A stretch of 14,177 nucleotides of DNA from DASYTH01 sp035762905 (GTDB taxonomy: Bacteria; Actinomycetota; Actinomycetes; Mycobacteriales; Pseudonocardiaceae). Made by a program: the position numbers and the translations under genes. Location: NCBI RefSeq assembly GCF_035762905.1, contig NZ_DASUCC010000068.1, positions 1 to 14,177 of the forward strand, given 5' to 3'. Positions 12,644-14,177 of this stretch are shown one piece after another. A model generated the notes under the pieces. The model saw only the letters and a program-made list of their open reading frames with translations, made no database searches and had not been told where the DNA came from. Each line of letters opens with the position of its first letter. Positions within the stretch are counted from its first letter, which is position 1.

Positions 12644-12733
12644 CTTCGTTCGATGGTTACTCGAGCGGGCCTCGTCCGGCGCTCCGGTTCCGGTGCGCAT
12701 GCTGGTCTTCCGGGTGAGGAATCGGAGGGAGCC

Positions 12734-14177
12734 GTGAACGCAGGGCCGGTCAGGCTTGAGCGGGTGGTGATCCGGTTCGCGGGCGACTCCGGTGACGGCA
12801 TGCAGTTGACCGGTGACCGGTTCACGTCCGAAGCCGCCGCGTTCGGTAATGATTTGGCTACGCTGCCGAACTTCCCGGCCGAGATCCGGGCGCCGGCCGG
12901 GACGTTGCCGGGGGTGTCCAGCTTCCAGTTGCACTTCGCCGACTACGACATCCTCACCCCGGGCGACCGGCCGGACGTGCTGGTGGTGATGAACCCGGCG
13001 GCGTTGAAGTCCAACATCGCCGACCTGCCGGCCGGCGGAACGGTGATCGTCAACACCGACGAGTTCACCAAACGCAACCTGACCAAGGTCGGCTACGACG
13101 CCGACCCGCTGACCGACGGGTCGCTGGATCGCTTCCAGGTGCACAAGGTCGCCATGGCCACGCTGACCCAGGGGGCGCTCGCCGGCACCGGTCTGTCCAA
13201 GAAGGACGCCGAGCGGGCGAAGAACATGTTCGCGCTCGGTCTGCTGTCCTGGATGTACAACCGGCCGACCGAGGGCACCGAGCGGTTCCTGCGGGAGAAG
13301 TTCGCCCGCAAGCCCGACATCGCCGAGGCGAACGTGCTGGCGTTCCGGGCCGGCTGGAACTACGGCGAGACCACCGAGGCGTTCGCGGTCACCTACGAGG
13401 TCGGCCCGGCCGCCCTGCCCAGCGGCACCTACCGGCAGATCACCGGAAACACCGCGCTGGCCTATGGAATCGTCGCGGCCGCGCAGACCTCCGGCCTGCC
13501 GGTGCTGCTCGGCACGTATCCGATCACGCCGGCCAGCGACATCCTGCACGAGCTGAGCAAGCACAAGAACTTCGGGATCACCACCATCCAGGCCGAGGAC
13601 GAGATCGCCGGCATCTGCGCCGCCCTTGGCGCCGCCTACGGTGGCGCGCTCGGCGTGACGTCGACCTCCGGCCCGGGCATCGCGCTGAAGTCCGAGACGA
13701 TCGGCCTCGCGGTGATGACCGAGCTGCCGCTGCTGGTGATCGACGTGCAGCGCGGCGGACCGTCCACCGGGCTGCCGACCAAGACCGAGCAGGCCGACCT
13801 GCTGCAGGCCATGTTCGGCCGCAACGGCGAGTGCCCGGTGCCGGTGCTCGCCCCCCGTTCACCGGCCGACTGCTTCGACATCGCGCTCGAGGCGGCCCGG
13901 ATCGCGCTGACCTACCGCACCCCGGTGCTGCTGCTCTCCGACGGGTACCTGGCCAACGGCTCCGAGCCCTGGCTGATCCCCGATCTCGCGGACCTGCCCG
14001 ACCTGCGGGTGCGGTTCGCGGCCGAGCCGAACGCCACCGACGATTCCGGCGAGCACTGGCCGTACGTCCGGGATCCGGAGACGTTGGCCCGGGAGTGGGC
14101 GATTCCGGGCACGCCGGGGTTGCAGCACCGGATCGGCGGGCTGGAGAAGGCCGACGGCAAGGGCAGCATCTCCTACG
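12734..14177 (+). CDS. korA: 2-oxoacid (2-oxoglutarate):ferredoxin oxidoreductase, fused gamma/alpha subunit KorA, 3' end outside window
   Basis: 481 codons are visible and the frame is open at the window edge. Residues about 9-190 are the gamma domain (VVIRFAGDSGDGMQLTGDRF, then FPAEIRAPAGTLPGVSSFQ). The alpha part follows with TYPITPASDILHELSKH (T261-P266 region), QAEDEIAGICAALGAAYGGA, TSTSGPGIALKSETIGLAVM, and ELPLLVIDVQRGGPSTGLPTKTEQADL. This is the fused KorA layout of actinobacteria (Mycobacterium tuberculosis Rv2455c type). With KorB it oxidizes 2-oxoglutarate with CoA to succinyl-CoA, reducing ferredoxin, in the TCA cycle. KorB, with the TPP-binding domain, would be expected just downstream, beyond the window. 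GTG 12734 is supported by GGAGGGA at 12724-12730. Substrate choice between 2-oxoglutarate and other oxoacids cannot be fixed from this subunit alone. Confidence 0.93.
   Translation, partial: MNAGPVRLERVVIRFAGDSGDGMQLTGDRFTSEAAAFGNDLATLPNFPAEIRAPAGTLPGVSSFQLHFADYDILTPGDRPDVLVVMNPAALKSNIADLPAGGTVIVNTDEFTKRNLTKVGYDADPLTDGSLDRFQVHKVAMATLTQGALAGTGLSKKDAERAKNMFALGLLSWMYNRPTEGTERFLREKFARKPDIAEANVLAFRAGWNYGETTEAFAVTYEVGPAALPSGTYRQITGNTALAYGIVAAAQTSGLPVLLGTYPITPASDILHELSKHKNFGITTIQAEDEIAGICAALGAAYGGALGVTSTSGPGIALKSETIGLAVMTELPLLVIDVQRGGPSTGLPTKTEQADLLQAMFGRNGECPVPVLAPRSPADCFDIALEAARIALTYRTPVLLLSDGYLANGSEPWLIPDLADLPDLRVRFAAEPNATDDSGEHWPYVRDPETLAREWAIPGTPGLQHRIGGLEKADGKGSISY

Noticed and set aside
11157..12737. 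526-codon plus-strand frame inside the kinase/LLM fusion
   Set aside because: Frame-shifted shadow rich in Arg, Ala and Gly. The true frame carries both domain signatures without interruption.

Overview
The window is high-GC DNA with strong G/C bias at third codon positions, GTG starts and 4-bp GTGA gene overlaps. Its gene families (a PaaX-type regulator, an EtfD-like oxidoreductase, an F420-type luciferase-like domain, a fused gamma/alpha KorA) point to an actinobacterium. Micromonosporaceae such as Actinoplanes is a plausible guess, but the sequence does not prove it. No tRNA, rRNA, insertion sequence or CRISPR array was seen.

Layout. At 1-199 is the 3' end of a small Cys/His-rich protein. 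From about 216 to 985 lies a degenerate minisatellite with a unit of about 21 bp. It reverses orientation near 320 and contains higher-order duplications. From 986 to 1309 there is no gene, only a strong G-quadruplex motif beside the end of the next gene. A PaaX-family regulator (1310-2146, minus) and an unnamed 169-residue protein (2206-2715, minus) follow. Divergent from these is an OmpR-type response regulator/histidine kinase pair (2806-4916, plus), with 11-bp-spaced direct repeats in front of it. A convergent small acidic protein (4965-5318, minus) follows a stem-loop.

The middle of the window is a fatty-acid/acyl-CoA module. A TetR regulator (5418-6029) has a perfect 11-bp-arm palindrome ending 1 bp before its GTG. 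It overlaps an AidB-family acyl-CoA dehydrogenase (6013-7641), which is followed by an EtfD-like membrane Fe-S oxidoreductase (7736-9946) with its own promoter/operator candidate. In the established scheme, acyl-CoA dehydrogenases reduce ETF, and EtfD-type proteins pass the electrons to the membrane quinone pool. The dehydrogenase and the membrane acceptor therefore make sense side by side.

The right part holds an alpha/beta-hydrolase-fold protein (minus), a fusion of a Pnkp-like P-loop kinase domain to an F420-type luciferase-like oxidoreductase domain (10822-12303), a MmcQ/YjbR-family protein (minus) and the first 481 codons of korA (2-oxoacid:ferredoxin oxidoreductase), which runs off the window.

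The most interesting points are the Pnkp-like/LLM fusion, the orientation-switching 21-bp array, the TetR operator touching its start codon, and a recurring TANNNT-N6/7-start arrangement that predicts leaderless mRNAs for four genes.
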